From Bisbaumannia sp015645095 (GTDB lineage: Bacteria; Pseudomonadota; Gammaproteobacteria; Pseudomonadales; Halomonadaceae): a DNA stretch of 64,000 nucleotides. Position 1 is the stretch's first letter; each line of letters begins with the position of its first letter. This document shows, piece after piece, positions 33,136 through 42,961 of the stretch. The position numbers and the translations under genes were made by a program. The notes beneath the pieces were generated by a model. The model searched no databases. It was not told the origin of the DNA and worked only from the letters and a program-made list of their open reading frames with translations. The stretch covers positions 2,790,001 through 2,854,000 of the forward strand of contig CP141893.1 of NCBI GenBank assembly GCA_036871055.1. The letters run 5' to 3'.

Positions 33136-33927
33136 CTAGTGCGGGGCGTCTATCGCCAGGAGAAGCGGTTGCGGTACACCGAAACCGACACCGGCCAGGG
33201 CGGCGGCCAGCGCCGGGGCCTCGGCGGTGACCCAGGCCGGCCCCGGGCCCTCGGTGACCCGGGGATGGGGTACCACCTGGGCGACCCGGCGGGCGATGGC
33301 CTCGCCGGAATCGACCCAGGTCACCGGTCGCGGGGCCAGCCGTGCCAGGGCGTCCCGCAGCAGCGGAAAATGGGTGCAGCCCAGCACCACGGTATCGAGC
33401 TCCGGGTCCTCCCAGAGCGGCGCCAGGCAGTCGGCGATCGCCGCCAGGTCCAGGGGCTCGCCGGCCAGGTGGCGCTCGGCCTGCACCACCAGGGCATCGG
33501 CGGCCAGGCGCTGGACCCGGCAGCCGGCGGCGAAGTCGCGAATCAGCCCCAAGGTGTAGGGGCGATTGACGGTGGCGGAGGTGGCCAGCAGGGCGAGATG
33601 ACCGCTGTGACTCAGGGCGGCGGCGGGCTTGATGGCCGGCACCGTGCCCACCACCGGGATCGACAGGCTCCCCCGTAGCGCCTCCAGGGCCAGGGTACTG
33701 GCGGTGTTGCAGGCCACCACCAGGGCGCTGGGGCGACAGGCCACCACCGCCGCCCGGCAGACCGCGACGATACGCTCCACCAGCCAGGCATCGGGCTTGG
33801 TGCCGTAGGGCAGCATGGCGTTGTCGCAGACATAGGCCAGGGCCGCCGTGGGCAGGCGACGGCGAATCGCCGCCGCCACCGAGAGACCGCCGACGCCGGA
33901 GTCGAAGATCAGGATGGGGCCGCTCAT
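33136..33927 (-). CDS. murI: Glutamate racemase
   Basis: This 263-residue cofactor-independent racemase supplies D-glutamate for peptidoglycan. The two catalytic cysteines are in ACNTAST (about residue 73) and LGCTHFPL (about 180), and IFDSGVGGLSV is the N-terminal signature. The ATG overlaps the stop of the LysR gene by four bases (ATGA), so murI is coupled to it. Longer frames upstream of 33927 run inside the LysR gene and are rejected. Confidence 0.94.
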   Translation of the reverse strand: MSGPILIFDSGVGGLSVAAAIRRRLPTAALAYVCDNAMLPYGTKPDAWLVERIVAVCRAAVVACRPSALVVACNTASTLALEALRGSLSIPVVGTVPAIKPAAALSHSGHLALLATSATVNRPYTLGLIRDFAAGCRVQRLAADALVVQAERHLAGEPLDLAAIADCLAPLWEDPELDTVVLGCTHFPLLRDALARLAPRPVTWVDSGEAIARRVAQVVPHPRVTEGPGPAWVTAEAPALAAALAGVGFGVPQPLLLAIDAPH

Positions 33928-34829
33928 GGTTCCCCTCCCGTGGGCGACGCCTGGAAGTGGCTCAGCAGGGCATCCACCAGGACCCGCAGGCGCGCCGGCA
34001 TCAGGCGACGCTCGGCATAGAGCAGATGCACCTGCATGGGCGGCGGCGCATAGGCCTCGAGCAGGCGCACCAGGCGACCCCGGCGCACCTCGGGCTCGCC
34101 GAGAAAGGAGGGCTTGAGCACCAGGCCCATGCCGCGGGCGGCGGCCTCGATCAGCGCCCGGCCGTTGTTGCAGGTCAGTACCGGCCGAAAACGCACCCGC
34201 TCCAGGCGTCCGTTCACCAGGAAATGCCAGCCGGCGCCGCCGCGCTGCAGGCTGTAGTGCAGGCAACGGTGCTGGCCAAGGTCACGCGGGTGCTTGGGCT
34301 CCCCGTGGCGCGCCAGATAGTCGGGGGCGCCATAGAGATGGATCGGCATCGACATCAGCGGCCGGGCGATCAGGCTGGAGTCCTCGAGCTCGCCGATGCG
34401 CACCACCAGGTCGAAGTCTTCGGCCAGGGGGTCGACCCGGCGATCCTCCAGCACCACCTCGAGCTCCACTGCCGGGTGGGCCTCCTCGAAGGCCTGCAGG
34501 GCCGGCATCAGCTCGCGCACGCCGAAATCCAGCGGCGCCGAAAGGCGCAACCGGCCGCGAATCTCGCCGCGCTGCTCGCCGAGGCTCGCCTCCAGCTCGT
34601 GGAGCTCATCCAGCAGCCGGCCGGCCCCCTGCAGGTAGCGCTCGCCCTCGGCGGTGAGCTGCAGGCGCCGAGTGGTGCGGGTCAGCAGGCGCACGCCAAG
34701 CTCGCCCTCCAGGCGCGCCACCTGCTTGCTGACCATGGCATTGGAGAGGTCCAGCTTGCGGGCGCCCCCGGCGAAACTGCCCGCCTCCACCACGGCACGA
34801 AAGATTTGCATGGCCTGGAGTCGATCCAT
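33924..34829 (-). CDS. LysR-family transcriptional regulator
   Basis: This 301-residue regulator has an N-terminal winged helix-turn-helix (MDRLQAMQIFRAVVEAGSF, then LSNAMVSKQVARLEGELG, residues 1-60) and a C-terminal substrate-binding domain. The effector and targets are unknown. The DRLQAMQIF start and GRLRLSAPLDFG stretch place it in the large CrgA/DmlR-like subgroup. It overlaps murI by four bases. The divergent neighbour, usually a LysR target, is not obvious here. Confidence 0.9.
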   Translation of the reverse strand: MDRLQAMQIFRAVVEAGSFAGGARKLDLSNAMVSKQVARLEGELGVRLLTRTTRRLQLTAEGERYLQGAGRLLDELHELEASLGEQRGEIRGRLRLSAPLDFGVRELMPALQAFEEAHPAVELEVVLEDRRVDPLAEDFDLVVRIGELEDSSLIARPLMSMPIHLYGAPDYLARHGEPKHPRDLGQHRCLHYSLQRGGAGWHFLVNGRLERVRFRPVLTCNNGRALIEAAARGMGLVLKPSFLGEPEVRRGRLVRLLEAYAPPPMQVHLLYAERRLMPARLRVLVDALLSHFQASPTGGEP

Positions 34830-34960
34830 CGGCGCGTGTCCCCTCCCCCGGTTGGCACAGGAGAGGCATTCTACCCCAGTCGCGGCCTGGACTTAACGAC
34901 CGCCGACGACAAAGGCCCCGGCCGGGGCCGGGGCGTCGAGGAGGTCAACGGCAAGCGGGG

Positions 34961-35512
34961 TCAGACCACGGGCTCGGGAGCGCCGCGGAACTCGGCATAG
35001 AGCTCGGGGTAGGCGTCGTGGAGTTGCTCCAGCTTGGCCGCCGCCCCCTCCGGGAGCAGGTCGTCGAGACGCGCCAGCTCCTCGTCATCCAGGTGCTCGG
35101 CGATCAACGGGAAGAGCTCCTCCCGCTCGTCGCGCAGATAGGCCCGATGTGCCTCCAGGTAAGCCTTGAGGTCGTCGGCGAAGCGATCCATGGGCACCAC
35201 CGCATCCATCAGGATCATGTCGATATCCTGAGAGAGGCGCATCAGGCGTTCGCGCAGCTGACGATAGTCGTCGGCCAGACGACGGGTCAGCGTCTCGGCC
35301 TGTGGCACACTCGACAAGAGCTTTTCGCCACACAGCTGCTCCAGGGGCTGAATGTAATCCTCCATGTAGCCGAGGATGTAGTCGACGACCTCGCGCACCA
35401 GCTTGAAGTCGGGACGCTCACCGTCGGCCAGGGTCTTGTGCTTGAGCTGCAACACGTGCAACAGCCGCGCCATATTGGCATGATCCTGGCGCAGTTGAGT
35501 CAGCATGGGCAT
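34961..35512 (-). CDS. Hemerythrin-like domain protein lacking the usual His pair
   Basis: This 183-residue all-helical protein resembles hemerythrin HHE-domain proteins: MLTQLRQDHANMARLLHVL at the start and AHRAYLRDEREELFPLIAEHL at about 135-155. In typical members the second helix carries a His-His-Pro-x-Glu iron motif. Here the same region reads MEDYIQPLEQL, so two iron ligands seem absent. It may not bind a di-iron centre. The start at 35512 has AGGAGG seven bases upstream. Confidence 0.75.
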   Translation of the reverse strand: MPMLTQLRQDHANMARLLHVLQLKHKTLADGERPDFKLVREVVDYILGYMEDYIQPLEQLCGEKLLSSVPQAETLTRRLADDYRQLRERLMRLSQDIDMILMDAVVPMDRFADDLKAYLEAHRAYLRDEREELFPLIAEHLDDEELARLDDLLPEGAAAKLEQLHDAYPELYAEFRGAPEPVV

Positions 35513-35684
35513 GGTCGGGCCTCCTCTGCTGTCCTGGCGTACCATTCATATTGGAGTCGCCAGCAAGACAGGGGTTCACCAACAGGATGCACCTGAGGCA
35601 ACGACCCCAGGCATGGATGTTTAACCCTAGTGCCTGAGGGGCGACTCTGCCTATCGCCTAAAGTCGTAGTCGTATGGAGACAGC

Positions 35685-37022
35685 ATGGATCTCTTCAGCC
35701 AGTCACACGCCGACGAGGCGGCCCCCCTCGCCTACCGCATGCGCCCCCGGCGCCTGGACGAGTACCTCGGCCAGGCCGCCCTGGTGGGCCCCGGCAAGCC
35801 GCTGCGGCGCATGGCCGAGAGCGCCACGGTACGCTCGATGATCCTCTGGGGGCCGCCGGGAACCGGCAAGACCACCCTGGCCGAGATCCTCGCCCGGGAG
35901 TCCGGCGCCGAGCTGGAGCACCTCTCGGCGGTGATGGCCGGGGTCAAGGAGATCCGCGCCGCCGTGGAGCGGGCCCGCCTGAGCCAGGCCCAGGGGCGCC
36001 GCACCCTGCTCTTCCTGGACGAGATCCATCGCCTCAACAAGAGCCAGCAGGATGCCCTGCTGCCCCACGTGGAATCGGGGCTGCTGACACTGATCGGCGC
36101 CACCACCGAAAACCCCTCCTTCGAGGTCAACTCGGCGCTGCTCTCCCGGGCCCGGGTCTATGTGCTCAAGCCGCTGGACGAGGCGGCGCTGCTGGCGGTG
36201 CTGCGCCAGGCCCTGGCCGACCCCGAGCGGGGCCTGGGCCAGCGGCGCATCCAGGCCGATGACGAGGTGCTTGGGCTGCTGGCCCGGGCCGCCGGGGGCG
36301 ATGCCCGCCGCGCCCTGGGCCTGCTGGAGACCGCCTGCGACTTCACCACCGCCGAGGGCGACACCGAGCGCCTCGATGCCGAGGGGCTCGGCGAGGTGCT
36401 CGGCCACCAGGCCAGCGCCTTCGACAAGCAGGGGGATCACTACTATGACCTGCTGTCGGCGCTCCACAAGTCGGTGCGCTCCTCCCGGGTCGATGCGGCC
36501 CTGCTCTACATGGCGCAGTTCATCCAGGGGGGCGGCGACCCGCTGGACGTGATTCGGCGCCTGGCGGCCATTGCCTCCGAAGACGTGGGCAATGCCGACC
36601 CCCGCGCCCTGCCCCTGGTGATGGCGGCCTGGGACGCCTACCTGCGCCTGGGCGACTACGAGGGGCAACGGGCCATCGCCCAGGCCCTGATTCACCTGGC
36701 GGTGGCCCCCAAGAGCAATGCCATCGACCAGGCCTGGAAACAGGCCAAGGCCCAGGCGTCGGCCCATCCGACCCTGGCGGTGCCCACCTACCTGCGCAAT
36801 GCGCCCACCAAGCTGATGGCCTCCCTGGGCCACGGCGAGGGCTACCGCTACGCCCACCACGAGCCCCACGGCTACCCCGCCGGCAGCCGCCACGACTGCT
36901 GGCCCGAAGGCCTCTCCCCCACCCGCCTCTACCAGCCCAGCGTCCACGGCCAGGAGGCCCGTTTCAAGCAGCTGATGGAGTGGCGCGCCCAGCTCGACGC
37001 CGAGGCGGATAACGGCGCCTAG
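35685..37022 (+). CDS. rarA: Replication-associated recombination protein A (MgsA/RarA)
   Basis: This 445-residue AAA+ ATPase acts at stalled replication forks. MDLFSQSHADEAAPLAYRMRP, Walker A GPPGTGKTT (about 55-63), Walker B LLFLDEIHRLNKSQQDALLPHVE (about 105-127) and the arginine-finger region LLSRARVYVLKPL match the family. The C-terminal clamp and tetramerisation region (SFLASEDVGNADPRAL-like and PTKLMASLGHGEGYRYAHHE) is complete. The gene order rarA, lolA, ftsK is conserved in gammaproteobacteria, though here rarA is on the opposite strand. Confidence 0.96.
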   Translation: MDLFSQSHADEAAPLAYRMRPRRLDEYLGQAALVGPGKPLRRMAESATVRSMILWGPPGTGKTTLAEILARESGAELEHLSAVMAGVKEIRAAVERARLSQAQGRRTLLFLDEIHRLNKSQQDALLPHVESGLLTLIGATTENPSFEVNSALLSRARVYVLKPLDEAALLAVLRQALADPERGLGQRRIQADDEVLGLLARAAGGDARRALGLLETACDFTTAEGDTERLDAEGLGEVLGHQASAFDKQGDHYYDLLSALHKSVRSSRVDAALLYMAQFIQGGGDPLDVIRRLAAIASEDVGNADPRALPLVMAAWDAYLRLGDYEGQRAIAQALIHLAVAPKSNAIDQAWKQAKAQASAHPTLAVPTYLRNAPTKLMASLGHGEGYRYAHHEPHGYPAGSRHDCWPEGLSPTRLYQPSVHGQEARFKQLMEWRAQLDAEADNGA

Positions 37023-37058
37023 CGCCGAGCCGCAAGCCAACCTGCTCTCCAAACGAAA

Positions 37059-37093
37059 GGAGCAAGCCAAGGGGGTTCCTTGAAGCTTGCTCC
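37059..37093. terminator. Hairpin between convergent rarA and lolA
   Basis: Nine-base stem GGAGCAAGC/GCTTGCTCC with a 17-base loop lying between the two stop codons. The long loop and lack of a U-run make it a weak candidate. Confidence 0.4.
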
Positions 37094-37118
37094 TTGTCGC
37101 TTGCTACTGGCCGAAGGC

Positions 37119-37748
37119 CTAGTGCGTATCGCGAATCACATCGGCGCCATCGGGAATGACGAAGGTAAAGCGCTCGGCCGGGATGCTCGGATTGATCGCC
37201 ACGTCATTGAAGTAGATGGCGGTGCGCTGGCCGGTGCTGTCGGCCATCTGCAGGGCCCCCAGGCGCTCGCTGTAGAAGGTCAGGGCCAACTCCTCGAAGA
37301 GGGTGTCGGCGGAGCGCGGCGTCAGGGTAAAGGTCTCGGCGGCACCCTGCTGACGGCGGCTCACCGCATAGGCCTCGGTGAGATCGGCGGCGCTGCCGGA
37401 GAGCAGCAGGGCCGGGGTATGGGTCACCCGGGTGTCCAGGGCCTGGATGGTCACCTGCTCCAGGTCCGGGTCATGCAGGTAGACCTCGTCGCCATCGGAG
37501 ACCACCACCTGGGCATAGGGGGCCTCCACCTCCCAGCGAAACTTGCCGGGCCGCGACAGCCACATCTGCCCCTCGGCCTCCTGCAGGCGCTGGCCGCTGC
37601 CATCGAGGATCTGCTGCTCGAAGCTGGCGCTGTAGGTGCGCACCGGCTCCAGCAGCTGAGCCAGGCGCCCGGCGGCCTCGTCGGCCAGGGCACTCAGCGG
37701 CAGGGCCAGGCCCAGGGTCAGGGCCGACAATGTCTTGATCAATCGCAT
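37119..37748 (-). CDS. lolA: Outer-membrane lipoprotein carrier protein
   Basis: This 209-residue periplasmic chaperone ferries lipoproteins from LolCDE to LolB. A Sec signal peptide (MRLIKTLSALTLGLALPLSALA) ends near residue 22. The family features TYSASFEQQILDGSGQ and GQMWLSRPGKFRWE (about 58-71) are present. It lies directly downstream of ftsK on the same strand, as in E. coli, separated by about 170 bases. Confidence 0.94.
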   Translation of the reverse strand: MRLIKTLSALTLGLALPLSALADEAAGRLAQLLEPVRTYSASFEQQILDGSGQRLQEAEGQMWLSRPGKFRWEVEAPYAQVVVSDGDEVYLHDPDLEQVTIQALDTRVTHTPALLLSGSAADLTEAYAVSRRQQGAAETFTLTPRSADTLFEELALTFYSERLGALQMADSTGQRTAIYFNDVAINPSIPAERFTFVIPDGADVIRDTH

Positions 37749-37920
37749 CTTTCACTCCCGAAAGGCTGGCGGAAACGGTCCGTAACATAGACCCGGCCCC
37801 GCGGCTGGAGTGCCGGAGGGCCGGGGGGCTTTCATGGTTGCTGCACGATTAGGCTCTGCACGAAAACTGTCTGCGCTCGCCGACTTTTCGCACAAGACCC
37901 AGGACTCGAGGACCCCGGCC

Positions 37921-40900
37921 TCAATCGTTCACCGGCGGCGGCGCCAGCACCTCGCGCCCGCCATTGGTGCCCATGGTGGAAACCACGCCGGCCATCTCCA
38001 TGGCCTCGACCAGGCGTGCGGCCCGGTTGTAGCCGATCTTGAAGCGGCGCTGTACCGCGGAGATGGAGGCGCGACGGGACTCGGTGACGAACTGCACCGC
38101 TTCGTCGTAGAGGGCATCCTGCTCGGCATCGTCGCCCTCGCCGACGCCCTCTGCCTCGAGGCCGGCCAGGGCCTCGGCGGAGACCCCGCCGGAGAGGATC
38201 TCGTCGATGTACTCCGGCTCGCCGCGACGCTTCCAGTCCTCCACCACCCGGTGCACCTCGTCGTCATCGACGAAGGCGCCATGCACCCGCATCGGCAGGC
38301 CCGCCCCCGGGGGCAGGTAGAGCATGTCGCCATGGCCCAGCAGGTTCTCGGCGCCGCCCTGATCGAGAATGGTCCGGGAGTCCACCTTGGAGGAGACCTG
38401 GAAGGCGATCCGGGTGGGGATATTGGCCTTGATCAGGCCGGTGACCACGTCCACCGAGGGGCGCTGAGTCGCGAGGATCAGGTGGATACCGGCGGCCCGG
38501 GCCTTCTGGGCCAGGCGCGCGATCAGCTCCTCCACCTTCTTGCCGACGATCATGAACATGTCGGCGAACTCGTCGATCACCACCACGATATAGGGCAGTT
38601 TCTCCAGCACCGGCGGCGACTCGTGCATCTGCCAGGGCTGCGGCTCCCAGAGGGGGTCGGCCACCTGGGCACCGGCCCGGGCGGCCTCGTCGAGCTTGGC
38701 ATTGAAACCGGCGATATTGCGCACCCCCATGGCCGCCATCAGCTTGTAGCGGCGCTCCATCTCCGCCACGCACCAGCGCAGGCCGTTGGCGGCCTCCTTC
38801 ATGTCGGTGACCACCGGCGCCAGCAGGTGCGGGATGCCGTCGTAGACGGAGAGCTCCAGCATCTTGGGGTCGACCATGATCAGCCGCAGTTCCTCCGGGG
38901 TGGCCTTGAGCAGCATGGAGATCAGCATGGCATTGACCCCCACCGACTTGCCCGAGCCGGTGGTCCCCGCCACCAGCAGGTGGGGCATCTTGCCCAGGTT
39001 GGCCACCACCGGCGCCCCGCCGATATCCTGGCCCAGGGCCAGGGCCAGGGGCGAGGCCTCGTGGAGATAGCGGTCGGAGTCGAGCACCTCACGCAGGCGG
39101 ATCATGGCACGCTTGGGGTTGGGGATCTCGATGCCCACCGTGGGGCGGCCGGGAATGATCTCCACCACCCGCACGCTCTTGACCATCAGCGAACGCGCCA
39201 GGTCCTTAGCCAGGTTGCTGATCTTGGAGACCTTGACCCCCGCCGCCGGCTTGATCTCGAAGCGGGTGATCACCGGCCCCGGCCAGGTCTCGACCACCTC
39301 GGCCTTGACGCCATATTCGCGCAGCCGCACCTCCAGCAGCTCCGCCATGCTGGCCAGCTGCTCCGGGGTGTAGTTGGGCTCATGGGCCTCGGGAGGGGTC
39401 AACAGGCGCACCGACGGCACCTCGCCCTCCGGGTCGCCCAGGTCTTCGAACAGCGGACGCTGGTTCTGCAGGTGCTCCACGGTCCACAGGGTCGGCCCCT
39501 CGCCGGCGGCGGCACGCCCCTGCTCGGCGGTGGCCAGGCGTGGCGCATCCTCCTCCAGCCCTTCCGGCGTGGCGGGCAGGTCCAGGGGCTCCGCCTCCCG
39601 GGAAGCCACCTCCTCGGCAGAAGGGAACGACGCCGACGGCGCATCCGGCCGCGGCTCCGCCTCGCCTTCCGGCGCGGCCACCGGGGTCGAACGCGCTTCG
39701 CTGCCCGGCGCCCCTTCCTGGGCCTCTGCCCGGGGCGTCATCAGGGTCGGTTCGTCGTCGTCATCGTCCCAGCCCGCCTCGCTCCAGCTGACCAGGCGCG
39801 GCTCGCGGCGCTCGGCCGCCACGGCGGAGGCACTGGCCGGGATGGCGCCCATCCCGGCGCCCCCGGCCGAACTGGCCTCCCTCGTCGGCTCGGCGTCCTG
39901 CTCGGCGCGGGGCTCGTCAGAGCCCGTCTCGACCGGTGCCTCGGAGGCCGGCGCCGCGACCGGGTCCCGGGATGCCTCGGGGGACACCTCGCCCCCTGAT
40001 TCGGCGGGCAAGCGCTCGTCGTCCTCCCCGGGGGAGGCGGCCCCCCCAGTGGTGGCAGGCTCCGCGGGCCTCTCGTCCCGCGGCGGGGCGGTATCCGCCG
40101 GCTCGGCGCGCAGGGCCATGCCGGATGACCACGGCGCCTCGGGCTCGTCGCGGCGGGCACTGAGCCCTTGGGCTGGCCCGGGGCCGGGCGTCGCCTCGAC
40201 GTCCCGGGTCTCGGGCGACTCAGGCGCCTCGGCGAAGCGCCGGGTATAGGCCGCCTCGGGATCCTTGGCGGAGGGGGTATGTGCCGGCACCTCCCAGGGA
40301 ATCTCGGTCTCGCCCTCGAGGCTCGGCTCGGCGCGCCGGGGAGCGGCCATGCCGGCGGCCTCGGCCAGCTGGGGAGTCTCGCGGCGGGGCAGCCAGCGTC
40401 GCCACCAGGGGCGCGCCGCCTCGGCCTCGCTTGCCTGCGGCACCTCCGGCTTGCTCAGCGGCGCCTCCGGCGGGTCCTCACGTTCGCTATCGCGCCCCCC
40501 GCCGATCCAGCGCCAGAGCCGCCCGGCCAGACGCAGCGCCCGATGGCCCAGTTCATCCATCAGCGCCAGCCAGGAGAGGCCACTGAACAGTGGCAGGCCG
40601 CAGAGCAGGGCCACCAGGGCCAGCAGGGTGGTGCCGTGGGCCCCCACCAGGGGGGCCAGGCCGATCATCAACCCCTCGCCGAGGATCCCCCCCACCGCAT
40701 AGGGCAGGTTGCTGTCGGGGTTGAAGAAGTGCAGGGCCCCCAGGGTGGTGGTGCCGAGCAGCAGCAACACCAGCCCGCCGAGGCGAACCGCCAGGGCCGT
40801 GGCATCCCACTCCAGCTCGAGGCGCCGGGTTCGCAGCAGCCGCCAGGCGGCGAAGCCCAGCATGCCGGGCCACCACAGGGCACTGGCACCGAACAGCGAA

Positions 40901-41157
40901 TAGAGCACATCGGCGAGCCAGGCGCCGATGGGCCCCATCCAGTTGGCGACCCGGCTCTCCGGCCCGCTGTGCGACCAGCCGGGATCGCCCGGCTGGTAGC
41001 TGAACAGCGCCAGCAGCAGGAAGACGCAGCCCGCCAGCAGTAGAATCACCGCCCCCTCACGGGAGGCGCCCTGCAGGCGCACGCCGAAACGCCGCGCCTG
41101 CTCCTTGGCCTGTTGTGTGGAGACACGACGACCCGTGGTCTTCTTGTCGACGCTCAA
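37921..41157 (-). CDS. ftsK: DNA translocase FtsK
   Basis: This 1078-residue divisome protein pumps chromosome ends through the septum toward dif. Four or five N-terminal membrane helices (about residues 30-200) are followed by a long Glu/Ala/Pro-rich linker (about 210-560). The motor domain follows, with Walker A VAGTTGSGKSVGVN (about 732-745) and Walker B-like VVVIDEFADMFM (about 865). The C-terminal gamma winged helix (about 1010-1070) reads KOPS sites. The start appears to be a TTG with GGGGGA upstream. A four-codon leader frame (ATG at 41165) ends across the TTG. Confidence 0.94.
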   Translation of the reverse strand: MSVDKKTTGRRVSTQQAKEQARRFGVRLQGASREGAVILLLAGCVFLLLALFSYQPGDPGWSHSGPESRVANWMGPIGAWLADVLYSLFGASALWWPGMLGFAAWRLLRTRRLELEWDATALAVRLGGLVLLLLGTTTLGALHFFNPDSNLPYAVGGILGEGLMIGLAPLVGAHGTTLLALVALLCGLPLFSGLSWLALMDELGHRALRLAGRLWRWIGGGRDSEREDPPEAPLSKPEVPQASEAEAARPWWRRWLPRRETPQLAEAAGMAAPRRAEPSLEGETEIPWEVPAHTPSAKDPEAAYTRRFAEAPESPETRDVEATPGPGPAQGLSARRDEPEAPWSSGMALRAEPADTAPPRDERPAEPATTGGAASPGEDDERLPAESGGEVSPEASRDPVAAPASEAPVETGSDEPRAEQDAEPTREASSAGGAGMGAIPASASAVAAERREPRLVSWSEAGWDDDDDEPTLMTPRAEAQEGAPGSEARSTPVAAPEGEAEPRPDAPSASFPSAEEVASREAEPLDLPATPEGLEEDAPRLATAEQGRAAAGEGPTLWTVEHLQNQRPLFEDLGDPEGEVPSVRLLTPPEAHEPNYTPEQLASMAELLEVRLREYGVKAEVVETWPGPVITRFEIKPAAGVKVSKISNLAKDLARSLMVKSVRVVEIIPGRPTVGIEIPNPKRAMIRLREVLDSDRYLHEASPLALALGQDIGGAPVVANLGKMPHLLVAGTTGSGKSVGVNAMLISMLLKATPEELRLIMVDPKMLELSVYDGIPHLLAPVVTDMKEAANGLRWCVAEMERRYKLMAAMGVRNIAGFNAKLDEAARAGAQVADPLWEPQPWQMHESPPVLEKLPYIVVVIDEFADMFMIVGKKVEELIARLAQKARAAGIHLILATQRPSVDVVTGLIKANIPTRIAFQVSSKVDSRTILDQGGAENLLGHGDMLYLPPGAGLPMRVHGAFVDDDEVHRVVEDWKRRGEPEYIDEILSGGVSAEALAGLEAEGVGEGDDAEQDALYDEAVQFVTESRRASISAVQRRFKIGYNRAARLVEAMEMAGVVSTMGTNGGREVLAPPPVND

Positions 41158-41353
41158 ATGGTCATCCCCCTTGTGTCTTGCTTCGCCCTGGACGCACCGC
41201 CATGACGAACCTCGTTCGAATCGCGTGGCGCCATCATACCGAGCCTAGCCGGTCCCGACGAGGGTGCCTTGTCGATGCCGGGAAAGCCGGTCACACTAGG
41301 CATGATGGGCGGAGGCACACCGCCTGGCCCCGTTCCCGATGATACGACCGCCC

Positions 41354-42076
41354 ATGCTGCCTTGGCTCGCCCCCTACCCGGTGCAGTTTCCTCCCCTGGA
41401 TCACGCCCTGCGCGACCCGGACGGCCTGCTGGCCGCCGGTGGCGCCCTGACCCCGGACTGGCTGCTGGCCGCCTATCGACGCGGCATCTTTCCCTGGTAC
41501 AGCGACGATCAGCCGATCCTGTGGTGGAGCCCGGACCCACGCATGGTGCTCTTCCCCGAGGAGCTGCGGGTGCGCCGCAGCCTGGCCAAGCGCCTGCGCA
41601 ATGGCGGCTTCCGGGTCACCCGGGATCACGCCTTCGAGGCGGTCATCGAGCAGTGTGCCACCAGCCGCGAGGGGCGTGAGGGCACCTGGATCACCGACGA
41701 GATGCGCGACGCCTACTGCCGGATGCATGCCCGGGGGCATGCCCACTCCGTGGAGGTCTGGCAGGGCAATACCCTGGTGGGTGGTCTCTACGGCATGGCC
41801 CTGGGGCGGGCCTTCTTCGGCGAGTCGATGTTCTCCCGGGTATCGGATGCCTCCAAGGTCGCCCTGGTGCACCTCTGCCAGCATCTCCAGGCCCATGGCG
41901 GCGGCCTGATCGACTGCCAGATGCACACCGCCCACCTGGCCAGCCTGGGGGCCCGGGATATCGCTCGGGAGACGTTCATCGGCTATCTTGAGCAGTATGT
42001 CGACCAGGCCAGCGGTGCCTGGATGACCAGCGAGCGGGCGAGCATGGAGCCCCCCTCCGTGCCCACTCCGCCTTGA
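41354..42076 (+). CDS. aat: Leucyl/phenylalanyl-tRNA-protein transferase
   Basis: This 240-residue enzyme adds Leu or Phe to proteins with N-terminal Arg or Lys, marking them for ClpS-ClpAP. RGIFPWYSDDQPILWWSPDPR (with conserved tryptophans), EGTWITDEMRDAY and GGLYGMALGRAFFGESMFS match E. coli Aat. The start is set at MLPWLAPYPVQFP by alignment; an ATG five codons upstream (41339) is possible. The stop shares a base with the next start (TGATG), so aat and bpt are coupled. Confidence 0.94.
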   Translation: MLPWLAPYPVQFPPLDHALRDPDGLLAAGGALTPDWLLAAYRRGIFPWYSDDQPILWWSPDPRMVLFPEELRVRRSLAKRLRNGGFRVTRDHAFEAVIEQCATSREGREGTWITDEMRDAYCRMHARGHAHSVEVWQGNTLVGGLYGMALGRAFFGESMFSRVSDASKVALVHLCQHLQAHGGGLIDCQMHTAHLASLGARDIARETFIGYLEQYVDQASGAWMTSERASMEPPSVPTPP

Positions 42077-42843
42077 TGCCAGCGAGCCCGGAGGAGACGG
42101 CGACCGTGAGCAGCAATGCGCCGCAGCGTCCGGTACGAGACCTGCGCTTCTTCCTGACCATCCCGCACCCCTGCAGCTACCTCAAGGCGCGGGAGGCCAC
42201 GACCCTGTTCCTGGACCCCCAGGAGTCACCCGGCCAGGGCGTTTACGACGCCCTCTCCCTGCTGGGCTTCCGGCGCAGCGGGCGTCATCTCTATCGGCCC
42301 CACTGCGAGGGCTGCCAGGCCTGTATCTCGGTGCGCATCCCGGTGGCGGAGTTTCGCCCCAGCCGCACCCAGCGCAAGCTGATGCATCGCAACGCCGACC
42401 TGACGCTCTTCGAGCGCCCGGCCCGCTTCCACGAGGAGCACTACCAGCTCTACGACCGCTACATTCGCACCCGCCATGCCGATGGCGACATGTACCCCCC
42501 CAGCCACGAGCAGTACCGCACCTTCCTGACCCTCGATCACCCCTATGCGCGGCTGCTGGAGTTTCGCCTCGACGGCCGCCTGCTGGCGGTCTCCGCCATC
42601 GACCTGCTGAGCCACGGCATCTCGGCCATCTACACCTTCTTCGATCCGGACCCCGCCTTCGACCGCCGCTCCCTGGGCACCTATGCGGTGCTGCACACCC
42701 TGCGGCTCGCCGAGGAGCGCGAGCTGCCCCATGTCTACCTGGGCTACTGGATTCGCGAGTGTCGCAAGATGAACTACAAGCAGGCCTTCCAGCCCCTGGA
42801 GTACCTGGATGGACGCACCTGGCGCCGACTGATCGCGCTGTGA
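42076..42843 (+). CDS. bpt: Aspartate/glutamate leucyltransferase (bacterial Ate1-like)
   Basis: This 255-residue transferase attaches leucine to N-terminal Asp or Glu, extending the N-degron pathway to acidic substrates. FFLTIPHPCSYLKAREATTLFLDP and the cysteine-containing YRPHCEGCQACISVRIPV (about residues 75-92) are family hallmarks. The C-terminal half has the GNAT-like DRRSLGTYAVL and GYWIRECRKMNYKQAFQP motifs. The ATG overlaps the aat stop by one base. infA follows after about 118 bases. Confidence 0.93.
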   Translation: MPASPEETATVSSNAPQRPVRDLRFFLTIPHPCSYLKAREATTLFLDPQESPGQGVYDALSLLGFRRSGRHLYRPHCEGCQACISVRIPVAEFRPSRTQRKLMHRNADLTLFERPARFHEEHYQLYDRYIRTRHADGDMYPPSHEQYRTFLTLDHPYARLLEFRLDGRLLAVSAIDLLSHGISAIYTFFDPDPAFDRRSLGTYAVLHTLRLAEERELPHVYLGYWIRECRKMNYKQAFQPLEYLDGRTWRRLIAL

Positions 42844-42961
42844 TTTTTGCCTTGACGCACGGCATGCGGCACAATATCGCGCTATCTTGATCAGCGACGG
42901 CCCCGTGGCCGTCAGTGTCGCGTCGCGACAGCCGAGTGACCATCAATGAGGAAGCGCCTAT

